Shown: positions 10,435 through 22,395 of the stretch, piece after piece | How positions within the stretch are numbered: the first letter of the stretch is position 1 | How the letters are laid out: every line of letters begins with the position of its first letter | NCBI GenBank assembly: GCA_036784855.1 | Contig: JAZDSV010000047.1 | Span: 33,307 to 97,306 of the forward strand | Direction of reading: 5' to 3' | DNA length: 64,000 nucleotides | DNA from: Aphelidium insulamus | Taxonomy: Eukaryota; Aphelidiomycota; Aphelidea; Aphelidiaceae | Program-made: the position numbers and the translations under genes | The notes under the pieces: model-generated | The model's input: only the letters and a program-made list of their open reading frames with translations | What the model was told of the DNA's origin: nothing | Database searches by the model: none

Positions 10435-13400
10435 CTAGACAGCAGTGACGTTGCGCACAAAGTCCACTAGACACAGCGACTGCTGAAACAGCGCATCCAC
10501 CCGTCCCCACTCCCGCTCCATCAGCGCCAGCATTCCCGATAGCCGGCTGGCAAAGCAATCTGGGCGCGCCGTGATGGCCTCGCCGTGCACCCGTAGCGTC
10601 ACTGCCAGGTACGCCTGCAACAGCTCAAAGTCACGGTTACTGCGCAGACCGGCCGCGATGGCGTCGAGCAAGTACTGCAGCTCGACGCCGTCATCCGCCT
10701 CGCTGCTCACCGACTGGATGGCAAAGTCCACACCAGCCGGTGACAGTGACTTGACGTGACGCAGAAAATCAGTGTCTAGATATATTAATTACATATATAC
10801 GCTGTTCACATAAACGTACAGTCATTCTCAGAGTGACCACGGCGCAATAAGCGACCAAACTCGGTCTCGACAGTCATCTTGCTCAGCTTGAGTGCGCGTG
10901 ACTCATCGGCGCCATCAGTATTACTTTTGCCATCGACCACAAATTTGGGTTGCAGGCCAGGCAGCGTTGGCAGGAAAAACGGCGCCTTCTCTGGCTCTTT
11001 GGGCGGCTGTTTGGGCTTGTTTCGCTTCTTGATGGCTTCCAGGTGCAGCAAATTGGTCCAGACAGACTTTGGTTCCAGAGATAGAGTGAGGAGACTGCGC
11101 TGCAAATCGTCACCGTCACCATCCAGCTGGGACGGTGTAGTATACTGGAACCCAACAGCGATATCATCGTCGCTTGTTGGTGCGGCCGCTTCCAGATCGT
11201 TGGTGGTCAGGCCGGCCACAGTTGGCAGAGGCATAGCAGCCAATTCCTTATCCATCACATCAGAGTCTTCCACTTGGGTGATCTTTTGCAGCGACACGCT
11301 GCTGAACTGCAAACGGTTCGCCCACAGGTAGACTCCGGTGGAGTTTACATGCGCAGTGGCCAGGAATTCGCCGGTTGGGGAGAACGACAGACTGGTGACC
11401 AGCGACTCGGGCTTCATAATGTCCACCAGGCATCCAGACGGCAGGTCCCAGGTGCGCACAGTGCCGTCCAGCGCCGCAGTCACCAGCCACCGACCATCCG
11501 GGCTGAATGTCATGTCGGTGAGGCGGCCGCGGTGTCCCCAGAACTCACGCACCACCACCCCAGTGTCAATGTCCAGCACGCGCACGCCAAGATCATCCGC
11601 CACGAACGCCGCCAGATTACTCGCGGCTTGGAAACACATGCGGCTGACTGGCTGCCGGTCGGGCAGTTCCACGGTGTGCAGCAAGCGACCGGTGGCAAAC
11701 TCCCACACCCGCACCGAGCCATCAATGGACGCCGAGACGATTTTACGGTTCATGACGTCCGTGGCCAGTCCCGTGACGGCCTTGCTGTGTCCAACAACAC
11801 CGTTGCCATCACTGGAATCAACAGCGCCGCCAATATGCCGTCGATGCTGCCCGGACTGCAAGTTGAACATGTCGATGCGGCCAGAGGTGCAACCAAGAAG
11901 CGCGAAATTGCCACAGGCGGTCACGTGTACGCATTTGACATTTGTGCCGTCTCGCGACACCAGCCGGTGCGCACCGAGCGCTTTGCGGTCCAGCGACCAC
12001 GTGCGCGCCACCGGCGAATTCAAATGGCACGACACCACATTGTCCCAGTCGCGCTCCTTGGACGGTTCTATACCAGTACAATAAGCGGGGGATACTCTCA
12101 AAATATTACATAATCACTAACCAGCGGCAAAGTCGGTGGGAAACGGAAGCTTCAGCGAGTCGGCCGTCGACTGGAGTGCCGCCGCCTTCTTGGCCAGCTG
12201 CCGCCCCTGCGACAGTTCCACATTCTGCTCGTCGCGGAATACGGAAAACAGTCGCATGGAGCGGTCGCGACCCGTGCTGACGAGGAACCGGCCGTCCGCG
12301 TCGTAGAATCTGATCTGGGTGGGCGGCGCGTGATGCCCGCTCCGCGAGCGCAATAGACGCGGCGCCCCGTCCAACCCGTCAAACAGCCACACCTTGACCG
12401 CGTTGTCGGCGCCGTGTGTCACCAGAACCGGCTGGCCAGTCAGAAAGTGCACGGACGGCACGGCGGCGTCGTGGCACTCGTGCATGGTGTGCGCCAGACA
12501 GCGCGACTCCAGGTCCCACAGCGCCACCTCGCCCGACACGCCGGCGGTGGCCATGAAGGGCGTGTCATCGGTGCGGAATGATATAGCGGTGACACTTGAC
12601 GGCTGGCTGAACCGCATGACGGTCTCGTCCGTGCGAATATTGTGCAGAATCACGGAGCCGTCATGCAGACCCACCGCCACCACGTCCACCACAGGGCTCT
12701 GTTCCAGCGCAGTAACCGGCGAGCCGAACGATGGGAATTCGTACAGCATTTTCCTGTTTGATGGGATGTTAGATATATATATATATCTGAATATCATGAG
12801 CATACCCGGAGCGAATGTTCCACAGCTGCAGGGATCCCTGACGGCTGGCCAGCAGGATCTTGTTGAGGTAGGTGCTTGGATGGAGCATGGCACTGATGTG
12901 GAACGTGTCCATGCCAAATGCAAACTCGGCATACGTGTCCAGTGAATTATTATTGTCGGCATTGGCGGACAGCACACGCAGACAATTATCCTCGTAGACG
13001 GCCAGCACGTGGTCCCCAAAGCATTGGAGCAGCGCCACATCGCCACAGCCACCACCATCACTACCATCCGCCCCGGCAGCGGCCGACCGGTAGGTGTGGC
13101 ACAGCTTACCGCGACGGAACCGCGACACGCACGGCCCATGCGCGGCGTACGTGCAATCGGCGGCCGCAGCTGAAAACGGCACGGCCAGCGCGCGAATGGG
13201 CGCCGACACCGTGCTGCTGACGATCTTGAGGTGCAGGCGCGACGTGTCGAATATCTGGAACGCGTTGCCCACCGACACCGTCAAAAAGTGCTCGGTGCCG
13301 CGCGCCTGCACCACGAACGGCACGTCATTGGTCACGAAGCCGAGTGCGCGGAAGGGTTGGTAGATGCGCGATGTTGCGGGCTTGGGTCGTGTGCTTGCGG

Positions 13401-13536
13401 GTAAAGGCGATGTCAGCGCTTTATCAGTCTTTGGTACCGAGCCCTTCTTGGCCTTCTTCGCCGGCATTGGCGGCGCAGTCTCCACGCTGGTCGCGGAGGG
13501 CCTGGCAGCGCTCTTTGATCTGCGCGTTCGTGTCAT
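10435..13536 (-). CDS. UTP21: UTP21/WDR36, WD40 subunit of the SSU processome
   Basis: Four exons (13536-12806, 12753-12122, 12067-10820, 10775-10435) give 983 residues. UTP21 belongs to the UTP-B complex, which binds the 5' part of pre-rRNA in the nucleolus. A basic N-terminus is followed by two WD40 propellers, with blades visible in runs such as VRVWEFATGRLL and VRTWDLPSGCLV. The family hallmark linker, rich in Lys/Pro and ending KAPFFLPTLPGL, lies near residues 810-825. It is followed by the helical UTP21 C-terminal domain, encoded partly by the last exon. The junction giving FAAEPSKERDWDNVV matches the family's ERDWDN motif, which supports the second intron. Length fits the family (about 900-950) with slightly longer linkers. 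Confidence 0.93.
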
Positions 13537-14482
13537 TTTCGTATAAATTGAAATGACAGTTATAGCATTGTGTTATTTAATCGTTATCACGGCCACTGCA
13601 ATTGAGCCTTGCATATATATGGCTACAGCTTGAATAAGTCATACACGGTTCATCTTTGCACGATCACAATGACGGGGATGAGGCTACTCATCAACAGCCG
13701 TTAAATAGTCTCTTAGAGTATAGTGTTTAATATGTAAAAACAATCTACTCGCGCTTCTCACGAAAGTAAGCAGCAACAGAACCGAAAAGGTCCGCCAGCA
13801 GCCCAATAATCATGTGCTTGTCAGTGAAAGACGTCAGCAGGTTGCCGCCGTTAACGGTGTTCGTGGCGCTTTGTCATCGGTGGTGGTAACATATACTACA
13901 ATGACAAAAAGTGCCAACAACAATTTGCGGCGCCTTTTCTCGATCGAAAAATATTGTGCCTTCACGTTCTATTACTTGCTTAAATTGCTTGCTTGAGTTA
14001 TTCATGCTACCCACCTGCTTTATACAATATCACGAGAGAGGAGTGCAGTAACTCGTTGCCTAGCTTTGCAAGGATGGTGATTATATGCACTCACACCGAA
14101 CCTAGCCGAGTGCGATTAATTCATTGCCGTATTACAGTATTATAACTCAAATTATCACCCAGTTGTCACATACATACATACATACATACAACATACATAC
14201 ATGAGTTGTCAACATGAAATGGTCGTTATCGTCGTGAATTTCCATGATGCAAGCAAGTAGTATGCCATTCAAAATAGCATATAATCGCTTCATACTGCCT
14301 TATTGTTAAGCCCCATCACGGTTAGCAATTGTGAAGAGGCTCAAAGCGCACATCTAATGGCACTAAACCTTTCTGAGTGGGATACTGTATGCAGGAGCAT
14401 TCATGAGCATGGTGAGCCAAGGTTATCATAGAGAAATCTAAGTAACACAGAAATTGATTAAGCCACCAAGCACACTATTACA
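13537..14482. other. Intergenic with one possible minus-strand exon and an ATAC microsatellite
   Basis: The minus strand at about 13850-13751 reads NGGNLLTSFTDKHMIIGLLA followed by DLFGSVAAYFREKRE and a stop. It looks like the last exon of a small, possibly membrane protein. An upstream ATG frame (MNNSSKQFKQVIEREGTIFF) near 14000-13920 could be its first exon, but I cannot find splice sites that keep frame, so I do not call a gene. A (CATA)n microsatellite lies at about 14168-14203. The rest is AT-rich and empty. Confidence 0.35.
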
Positions 14483-15772
14483 ATGGCAGGGAGCGACGCG
14501 CGCGCGTCCGACACCCCGAACGCCGTGTGGGACGAGCAGGTGCAGCAGTTCCACGGCGGCCAGGACTGGCAATTCCTCGCCAACTTTCACGAGGACTTTT
14601 CCGTCACCACCAATGGGCTGGGGACGCCGCGTGCTGCATTGGACGCCGCCACCGCCGCCATGGCCACCGTGCACCACTACCCGCCCGCCAACCAGGGTGA
14701 GTACCGGTGCATTTGACGAGGTTCAATTTCTGATTTCATTGAAGAGCCCGCCATCTCGTCGCTGGCCACGTTCTTGTGGCCAGATGGAGGCGATAATGCT
14801 GTGACTGGTCGGCAGCAGTTACTGCTGGGCAATGGCGCGTCGGAGCTAATAGATCTGGTGGTGCGGGTGGCGCCTGCTGGTCCATGGTCCGCCGGTCCCT
14901 CGGCCGTGCAGTACAAAGAGTACCAGCGATCCGCCGAGTCACACGGCCGCACAATCCTGCCCCCAAAGGCGCTCAAGTCGTCGGTGAGTGTGTATAAGTT
15001 GCATACAGCTTTGAGCTTAGTGCAAGCATGTATCCGTGTCATTAAAGTCTTTCAGAGCGCCTCGCTGGTGGCCCTGGTCAATCCGACCAACCCCACCGGG
15101 GACTACATGGACGTGGAGACGCTCAAGCGCTGGATTGAGGAGAATGTCGCGGATGGCGCCACTTGCACCGTGGACGAGAGCATGCAGCCGTGGCTGGGTG
15201 CCGCGTGGCGCCAAGACTCACTGGTGTCGCAGCTGGCGTGGCTACGTGCCCAGTTCGAGGAGCGCGGTACCGCCGTGTACGTGATACACTCGTGGACCAA
15301 GCTGTGGTCGTGCACGGGGCTGCGGCTCGGATCGGTGGTGTGCCCGACACTGAGCCACGCGGAGCATTTGCGCCGGCTGCAGGTGCCGTGGTCCTGCAAT
15401 GCGCCGGCGCTGGTGTTTCTGCACCACGTCGTGCAGGACACTGACTATCTGGAGCGCACGTGGGCCCTGACAAGCCAGTGGAACCAGCATGCACGCCGCC
15501 AGCTGGACAAACTGAGCGGCGGCGCGTGGCACATTGCGTCCAAAAACGTGCCTACTTTTCTCAGCTGGCTGTGGATTGATATGCGTGACGCGGCGGTGGC
15601 GCAGCAGGCTGTCCATCTGGCCCGTCAGGCCGGGGTTCCCGTGCGGTGGGGCCGGCCCGGCTACAATATGCCGACCCATGTACGCATTGCGGTGCGCTCT
15701 CCCGAACTCACCGAGATACTGCTGCGCGCATGGACTCCGCTGGGCGCTGAACATGTTCCCGGCGACAAGTAG
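14483..15772 (+). CDS. Class I/II PLP-dependent aminotransferase (HisC/CobC-like)
   Basis: Three exons (14483-14696, 14745-14983, 15056-15772) encode 389 residues. Introns are 48 and 72 bp with GTGAGT donors. Features of fold-type I aminotransferases are in order: LLLGNGASELIDLV (cofactor phosphate region), VNPTNPTGDYM (the NPTNPTG motif), CTVDESMQPW (Asp contacting the pyridine ring), HSWTKLWSCTGLRLGSVV (Schiff-base Lys with the following G-x-R-x-G), and HVRIAVR near the C-terminus for carboxylate binding. The overall look is nearest to histidinol-phosphate or threonine-phosphate type enzymes, but the substrate cannot be fixed from sequence. It is probably cytosolic, as no targeting peptide is seen. 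Confidence 0.85.
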
Positions 15773-16460
15773 CCGTGGTCATTATTGTGTAACAGAGGCA
15801 TCAATGAAGCTCTATATGTGTCATTGAATGTTGTACACCATAAATGTGCTGTGTCCAGCTTCGCGCGACGCACAGACAGAATCCTAATGCGCGCGGTTTG
15901 ATCTGAATCTACCACTTGCTACATTAGCCAACTGCTATTTAAGCAAGAGTGTTTACGCCTGACCCCGAAAATATTGTTGCCAATATTGAAAAGTGTTTCT
16001 TGGTAGCGAGCCTGTCGGCCGACAAAAATTGCCAGCTAAAGCAGCGGTTATAAGAATTGTGGAGCCGGCGTTGCGACAGCACTGAGCCTGTTCACATTGC
16101 AATATATTATACTGCACAATTCCGGAATATTACCCAATGTTTTGGCTGTGCATCATTCTTGTTCTAGATATTCTAAAACTATTGTAGCAGAGCTTTTTGT
16201 GACCACTTCATCAAGGTATAAACGTCGCACAACACAAAATGAGCGCTATTAATGTGGTAACAAGTCCAATATACGAAATTTCCGATTAAATAAGAAATAT
16301 TGCAATTAGTTTAAGCGGACTGGCTTCTAACGAATCATCGACCTTCCACATCACATCATGCGATTGGACGAAAAAGATTAAATTTGCACTTGTGCAACCG
16401 CGAGCGAAGTGCCATAAAACAACGAGCATGCACCAGCTGCATTTAAAACATTATCTAAAA
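15773..16460. other. Intergenic, AT-rich, no gene seen
   Basis: About 690 bases between same-strand genes. I find no exon-like frame, tRNA or strong repeat. It must hold the promoter of the secreted protein gene at 16461, but no clear TATA box stands out. Confidence 0.5.
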
Positions 16461-17057
16461 ATGCGAGTCCTTGCAGCGCTTGCGTGTTCTGCTCTGTTGA
16501 TTTCTTTCTTTTGCTCTCTGATTACTGCGAAGCATGGCAGGCATGGCAGGCATGGCAAGCATCCAAAGAAGAGCGATCATGTTTTTGTAGGAGCAGAGTA
16601 CGAGACAGTTACGGACGGCAAAATCAAACGCATGAAACTTTATGAAAGAGAGCAATGCGATGAAAGTAGAAATGACAACAGTATTCAATTTGGAACCAAG
16701 TTGCATTGCTTCAAGGGAAAAGGTGGTGTCAGCGGTGCAATCAAGCAATTTCTGAAGCAAACAAAATCTAATGGGGAATACTACGAGACCAAAATTGTTT
16801 ACAAGTACCAGGAGAAAAAATACGTTAGTTGGTATGTTGAAAAGTTAAATACATGCGTGGACTACCCAGCGTTGCACGACATGAGGCAAGTTTCTACATT
16901 TAGGAAACTTGCCCGCGGAAAGAACAAAATTATCACAAGCTTCCATCACGGGTATGGTTGCAAAAACGACAAAGTTTATGAAATTGAGGGGGAAATCGCC
17001 AAAAATCGCCCGTTAACGAATGTTTATCTGATGAAGGACACGCAGCAGGGCTTGTAG
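16461..17057 (+). CDS. Secreted protein with His/Lys-rich N-terminus, unknown function
   Basis: The ATG at 16461 is preferred because it directly starts a signal peptide (MRVLAALACSALLISFFCSL); the frame is open upstream to 16392. The mature part begins with a tandem HGRHGRHGKHPKK stretch coded by repeated GCATGGCAG units. A Lys/Tyr-rich domain with four spaced cysteines (EQC, LHC, NTC, YGC) follows. The size is 198 residues with no transmembrane segment after the leader, so it is a likely secreted, disulfide-bonded protein. Base composition is more AT-rich than the neighbouring housekeeping genes. I recognise no family; a role outside the cell is inferred from the leader only. Confidence 0.65.
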   Translation: MRVLAALACSALLISFFCSLITAKHGRHGRHGKHPKKSDHVFVGAEYETVTDGKIKRMKLYEREQCDESRNDNSIQFGTKLHCFKGKGGVSGAIKQFLKQTKSNGEYYETKIVYKYQEKKYVSWYVEKLNTCVDYPALHDMRQVSTFRKLARGKNKIITSFHHGYGCKNDKVYEIEGEIAKNRPLTNVYLMKDTQQGL

Positions 17058-17265
17058 CAGTCTGCGCAATCCTTAATAAGCATCTTATAAATTAGTCTTT
17101 TATTGGCGAGCTTTCCTTGTCGTTACCTAAGTACATATTCAGCCTCCTAGGCGGCATTAGTGTCTACATATGTCTACATAGTTCTACTGCTAGTTTGCTC
17201 TAGACCTATGTAGAACTTAGACTAGGCTAGACGGGGGCGACATTTTCCCATTTTCCCATTCTGGC

Positions 17266-20200
17266 ATGCTGATCGGCACCGACGCCAACTCCGCGGCACA
17301 GCAACGCCAACCCCGCCAATGGCTGCGTGCTGTACCGCTGCAGGTGTCTCGCTCGCCGCTGGAAGTGCTCTTCATCTCATTCCTGCTGGCGTCCGCCTGC
17401 TACCACCATCTGCTCTCCAGTGCGCTTGGCCCCCCGGGACATGATGTCGCCGCTGCACCGACTAGTCCCACGGACGCTGACTCGGCTACAGCCGTGTACC
17501 ATCGCTCCGCATCCACGCTGTACGAGTTGGATGGTGGGCTGGGATCGGGTACAGTCAGGCTGGCCGATGGTGCGGTGGCCGATGCCCCGCTTCCTCTGCC
17601 GTATCTGCGTCTGGAGTCGGCCCAGCTGCTCTCGACCAGCGGCGCCAGCAAGGCGGGCAATGATCACTCGCTGCTGCTGACTAGACGCGGTCTGCGCGCC
17701 ATGCATGGGCTGACGGCAGAATTGGAGGCCGGCGACGAATACCGCTCCATATGCCCGCCCATTGCCATCATGGATACGGAGGTCAAGGGCGCCGTGGACT
17801 GCATGCTGACCATATCGCCGCTTGCCTTCTGGAATGGAAGCGTGGATGTGTTTGTGCGCGACCCGGACCACGCTGACACACTGGCCCGTGGAGAGCATCT
17901 GGCTCTCGCTTCGCTGCAAGTGAAACGTGATGCTCTTGTCGGCGGGGACTCGCTGTATGCCCATTTCATCTTCAATGTTACTAGTCGGGGACAGGAGCGG
18001 CGTATTGCGAGATGGAGAGCCCGTGCGGAACAGACACGTACCCAGTGGGTGCTGCCTAGGATGTCCAGCGGTGCCCATGATGGAAAGCCAAGCGCTACGG
18101 CGCTCCTCTCCGCCTTTACTCGCGGCTTCCTGACTCTGCGGGATCTCATTGAGGTATCTATATGTGTTGCTGGTTGTCTGTGCATCTTGATACAATTGTG
18201 ATTATCCTGGGACTCTATATGGCCACTTATTGATACCTCTTAGGACGCCGAGCGCATTGACTTGGCTGTCGTGGTTGGCGCCTATGTCTTGATGATGCTG
18301 ACGTTTGTCTTTCTCTTTGCCAATATGCGCAAAATTGGATCTCGCTGTTCGCTTGGTGCGTTTGACTTATTCCCATTCACATAGTGCTTATTAATAGGAA
18401 TAACCACGATGATTTGTGGAACGCTGGCACTAGCATCGGCGCTTGCCGTTGTCTCGCTGCTTGGCCGTCAGATCAACTTGATCCAGCTGACGGAGGGCAT
18501 TCCGTTCCTGGTGATTACTGTTGGCTTTGACAAGCCGTACATGTTGGCCAAGGCAATTTTGTGCGCACAGCCATCAGCCACGGACGGAGAGTCTGGTTCG
18601 CCAAGTGTTCGCAGCAAGATTTTGACTGGAGTCGACGCCGTGGGTCCAACTCTGCTCAAGAACTATGCGTTCGAGATTGCAATTTTGGTGGCGGGTGCGG
18701 CGACGCACGTGCCGGCATTGTCGCAATTTTGCACGGTGGCCGCGCTGATTTTGCTGTTTGACAGCGTGTATTTGTTCACGTTGTTTCTCGCTACGTTGAC
18801 TCTGAAGATGGAGCTGCGGAATATTCGAGACGCGCCTATTACTGGCTCTGCACAGGCAATTCTGCATCGCCTCACGCGCAAAGAGTTTATGGTCGCAGAG
18901 ACGGGTGTAGAAAATGCTGCCGACTTTACCCGGGCCAAATCCATTGCCAAGGCCAAAATTGTGCTGGTGTGTAGTATACATTGCTGGCGCCCAATAATAT
19001 GTAACCTTTTAGATTGCCGGGTTCATGCTTTGCTATGCGTCATATAGCGTGCAACCACCGCAGCTGCACGCACTAGGCATACTCTCTCGGCAATACAACA
19101 TTCCACACTCGCATGCAAATAGTCCACCACTGAGTCATGCATCATCAGAAGTACTGCACGCAATATCTGCTATTGTGCCAGCGCCAATTTCGGTTGTCGT
19201 TGGACAGACAATGCAATTTCAGCGCACCGGGTACGTTATGACAGTTTACTTTATTGATTATATATATATATATATATATAGTTATTAATATTATCAGAGT
19301 TAATGTGGATTCGACGCTGTCGCAACGCGTGCATCAAATCATATTGGACTTGTTGGCGTCGTTCGTGGACAGCGGCTTCCCCTCCCAGTCGGTGCACATT
19401 GTCAGCTTGCTGCTTTTTGTTTCGGTGATTGCCAATATATGGCTCTTGCGTTTGCGCTCGCCTTCTACGTCGCTGGACCAGTTGGCAGTGGTGCCGAAAC
19501 AGTCACAGCCACAGCAGGCAATGGAGTCACGCAATTGCATGCACGAACTGACAAGTGATTTGAACCGCGCCGTTGAAGCCGAGAAGCTGGCGTTCGTGGC
19601 GGCCAGCGAACATGCGATGAAACCTGTGACGACCAACACTGTTGAAGCACAAAAGGATACAGCGAATAATGCAGACAAATCAATACCCGATGAAGATGAC
19701 GAGCGACTGGTGGCGGCAGTGCAGCGGGGCGAAATGGCTGCGCACTCACTGGAGAAGCATTTGGGGCCGTCGGAGCGTGCCGTACACATTCGTCGACAAC
19801 TCATTCAGCGCGCCAGTAACAATCCCAGTTTTGATTTCGACTCGCTTCCCTACCGGCACTTTGACTATGCCACAGTAGTTGGGCAGTGCTGCGAAAATGT
19901 GGTCGGCTATGTGCCGCTACCAGTCGGTGTGGCCGGTCCGTACGTTGTGGACGGGCGCTCAGTAACACTGCCAATGGCCACGACGGAGGGGTGTTTGGTG
20001 GCGTCGACTTCACGAGGATGCAAGGCCATATCGATGGGTTCGGGCGCCATCACGGAACTGTTGCAGGATGGAATGACTCGCGGGCCGGCCCTTGCATTCC
20101 CAAACATTCAGCGAGCGGCCGCGTTCAAGCGCTGGGCTGAATGCACAGATGACGAGGATGGCGGCGGCACTATATTGCGCCGAGCGTTCGAGTCCACCAG

Positions 20201-21106
20201 CCGTTTTGCGCGGCTCTCGTCGGTCAGTCCATGTGTAGTGATAGCAACTATGTGATGGGTAACACCAGCAGATCAAAGTGACACTGGCGGGACGCCAAGT
20301 GTACATGCGCTTCACCACGCGCACGGGGGACGCCATGGGAATGAACATGATATCCAAGGGATGCGAGAAGGCGCTGGCAACGGCGCAGCAGCACTTTGCC
20401 GACATGCGCATCATATCACTGAGCGGCAACTACTGCACGGACAAGAAGCCGGCAGCCATCAACTGGATCGAGGGCCGTGGCAAGAGCGTGGTGGCCGAGG
20501 CCACTGTGCCCGGCCACGTCGTGCGCACTGTACTGAAGACCAACGTTGCTGATCTGTGCGAACTGAACTGTGCCAAGAATTTGGTCGGCAGTGCAATGGC
20601 CGGCTCGGTGGGTGGCTTCAACGCACACGCTGCCAACATTGTCACGGCGATGTTTCTCGCGTGTGGGCAAGACCCCGCACAGAATGTCGAGAGCTCCAAC
20701 TGCATCACACTCATTGAAGCGTTCGTTCTTTGTCTATTACACTTCACTTGGAGTATCAGTGATAACCAGCGCGTCTAGCGTTAATGACGGCGAGGACTTG
20801 TATATTTCGTGCACTATGCCGTCAATTGAAGTGGGCACAGTTGGTGGTGGCACTAATCTGGCGGCACAGTCCACTTGTCTGTCATTGCTGGGTGTGAAGG
20901 GTGCTCATCCTGAGCAGCCAGGCCGGAATGCTCAGCAGCTAGCACGAATTGTCTGTGCCGCAGTGATGGCTGGTGAACTGTCGCTACTCAGTGCTCTGGC
21001 CGGTAAGTATCAAATATCCTTGTTGTGCTGTGCTTATAGAACTACAGCTGGCCATCTGGTAAAGTCACACATGCAGCACAATCGTCGCTCTGCTCCCGCA
21101 CATTGA
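17266..21106 (+). CDS. HMG-CoA reductase
   Basis: Eight exons (17266-18153, 18244-18355, 18398-18966, 19013-19230, 19298-20222, 20272-20720, 20779-21002, 21048-21106) give 1147 residues. The enzyme makes mevalonate from HMG-CoA with NADPH in the ER membrane and commits carbon to sterol and isoprenoid synthesis. A first membrane segment near residue 35, a long lumenal-type loop, then a sterol-sensing-type block ([19 protein letters not shown]) precede the linker. Catalytic residues are in place: Glu in [11 protein letters not shown], Lys in [14 protein letters not shown], Asp in GQDPAQN and His in [10 protein letters not shown]. The [12 protein letters not shown] motif is present. A Ser three residues past HN at the C-terminus sits near the known AMPK site. 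Length and layout suit fungal and animal enzymes. Confidence 0.96.
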
Positions 21107-21248
21107 CCTATAGTTGGAGGCCCCCAACAACATCGCGCACTAAAAAAAATAAAGCGCGATTATAATTATTTCGATGACGCGAAGGTGTAAATATGTGTGG
21201 CCAAGCAAAAAGGTGTTTATTCATTTACGCTAGATAAAAAACAAAAAT

Positions 21249-21321
21249 GCTTTCATCCAGGCTCGAACTGGAGACCTTGTGCGTGTGAGGCACACGTGAT
21301 AACCAACTACACCATGAAAGC
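21249..21321 (-). tRNA. tRNA-Val (CAC anticodon)
   Basis: The minus strand folds as a full cloverleaf. The acceptor stem GCTTTCA pairs with TGAAAGC. The anticodon stem TGTGC/GCACA encloses a loop CTCACAC with T33 and anticodon CAC. The T stem TCCAG/CTGGA has loop TTCGAGC. It has no intron and is 73 nt. It lies in the spacer between the HMG-CoA reductase 3' end and a convergent membrane-protein gene. The opposing 3' region at 21107-21248 holds nothing else I can name. Confidence 0.93.
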
Positions 21322-21384
21322 TTGATGAACGGTTAGCCACCACATTTATACTGTTTGTATGCCATGCTACAATAACAATTGCTG

Positions 21385-22152
21385 TCAGAGCCAGCCGGCA
21401 CCATTCGGCGACACAATGGGCCAGTCGCGCCCGGCATCCGACCACCCGTACCGACCCAACTGCACCAGGGCCATCACAGCCGTAATGACCACCAGCACCA
21501 GTTTCACGGCTTCACACACCGCGTCCAACCAGTGCGGCTCAGACGTTTCGTCGTCATGCGCCGACCCGTACAACCCGGGCCCGTAGTAGTGCAGCGTGGC
21601 GCTGTGCAGAAACATTGGCCCGATCACAAATGATGTTGCCCATTGCAGCTGTATTCAGTTGTAGGGTATACGTTGCAATAAACATATATACACATGGAAA
21701 TCGCGTACCATGGAGAGGGCAAAGATGGTCCAGGTGAAGACGAACGGGTAGTAGAGAGAGTCGGCGGTGGCAGTAACGCTGCCGACACTGTCCAAATGCT
21801 CGACGGGGCGGAAGAGGACAAGGTGCGCGAGCAGCACCACAATCACCATGGATGCCAGCGTGTCACGCAGCATTGCCAGACAGTGTCTCGCGCGCAGCAT
21901 CCACGAACTCCACACGGGGTCCGGACGCGCCGACACCGCCTGTGCTTCCGCGGCATCAGCCGGCATGGTGTGTGCAGCGGCGCCCGAGGAGGAGCCCGGC
22001 ACGCGACTGTAGCCGGACTTGCGCACGGCTGCCAGGGCCGTGGAGCGGAACAACTGCACCAGTACCACGTGTGTCTGGAACAGCAGCCAGGCGACAATCA
22101 GCGCCACCCACATGGACTTTAGGCGATCATACTCTTCGTTGGCGTCACTCAT
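21385..22152 (-). CDS. Multi-pass membrane protein, unknown
   Basis: Two exons (22152-21709, 21648-21385) joined across a 60-bp intron give 235 residues. There are about four hydrophobic helices: MWVALIVAWLLFQTHVVLVQL near the N-terminus, TLASMVIVVLLAHLVLF, YYPFVFTWTIFALSM, and VKLVLVVITAVMALVQL near the C-terminus. The connecting loops are short, with one Ser/Ala-rich cytosolic-type loop. No catalytic motif or transporter signature is recognised. Its start is 243 bases from the phosphoribosyltransferase start on the other strand, so the two may share a promoter region. Confidence 0.7.
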
Positions 22153-22160
22153 GGCCGTCT

Positions 22161-22162
<2 letters not shown>

Positions 22163-22193
<31 letters not shown>
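22163..22193. repeat. (GT)n microsatellite between divergent genes
   Basis: An uninterrupted TG dinucleotide run of about 31 nt lies just upstream of the minus-strand membrane-protein gene, within the 243-bp divergent spacer. It is probably a simple repeat; Z-DNA formation in a promoter is possible but not shown. Confidence 0.85.
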
Positions 22194-22196
<3 letters not shown>

Positions 22197-22395
22197 CAAG
22201 AGGTGTGGTGTGCTTGGGTGTCCCTGGGTTGCGTCACTGGAATGGCGCGGTATATATGCGCTCACAATGGCCGGTGATTGTGACGCGATGTGCATTCAGT
22301 GTCACCGCATGCATGCTGACTCGTCATCGCCGCCACCGCTGACACTTCCCACACACCTGCACGCACCTACCGAATGGTGAACACTGCCACCGCGC

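Noticed and set aside
11274-12113. Long plus-strand frames opposite UTP21
   Set aside because: GC-rich coding DNA leaves long antisense frames; the minus strand carries WD40 blades and the UTP21 hallmark.
19261-19280. (TA)n run as a regulatory element
   Set aside because: It lies inside an HMG-CoA reductase intron and is a common simple repeat; similar runs occur at about 49801 and 63717.
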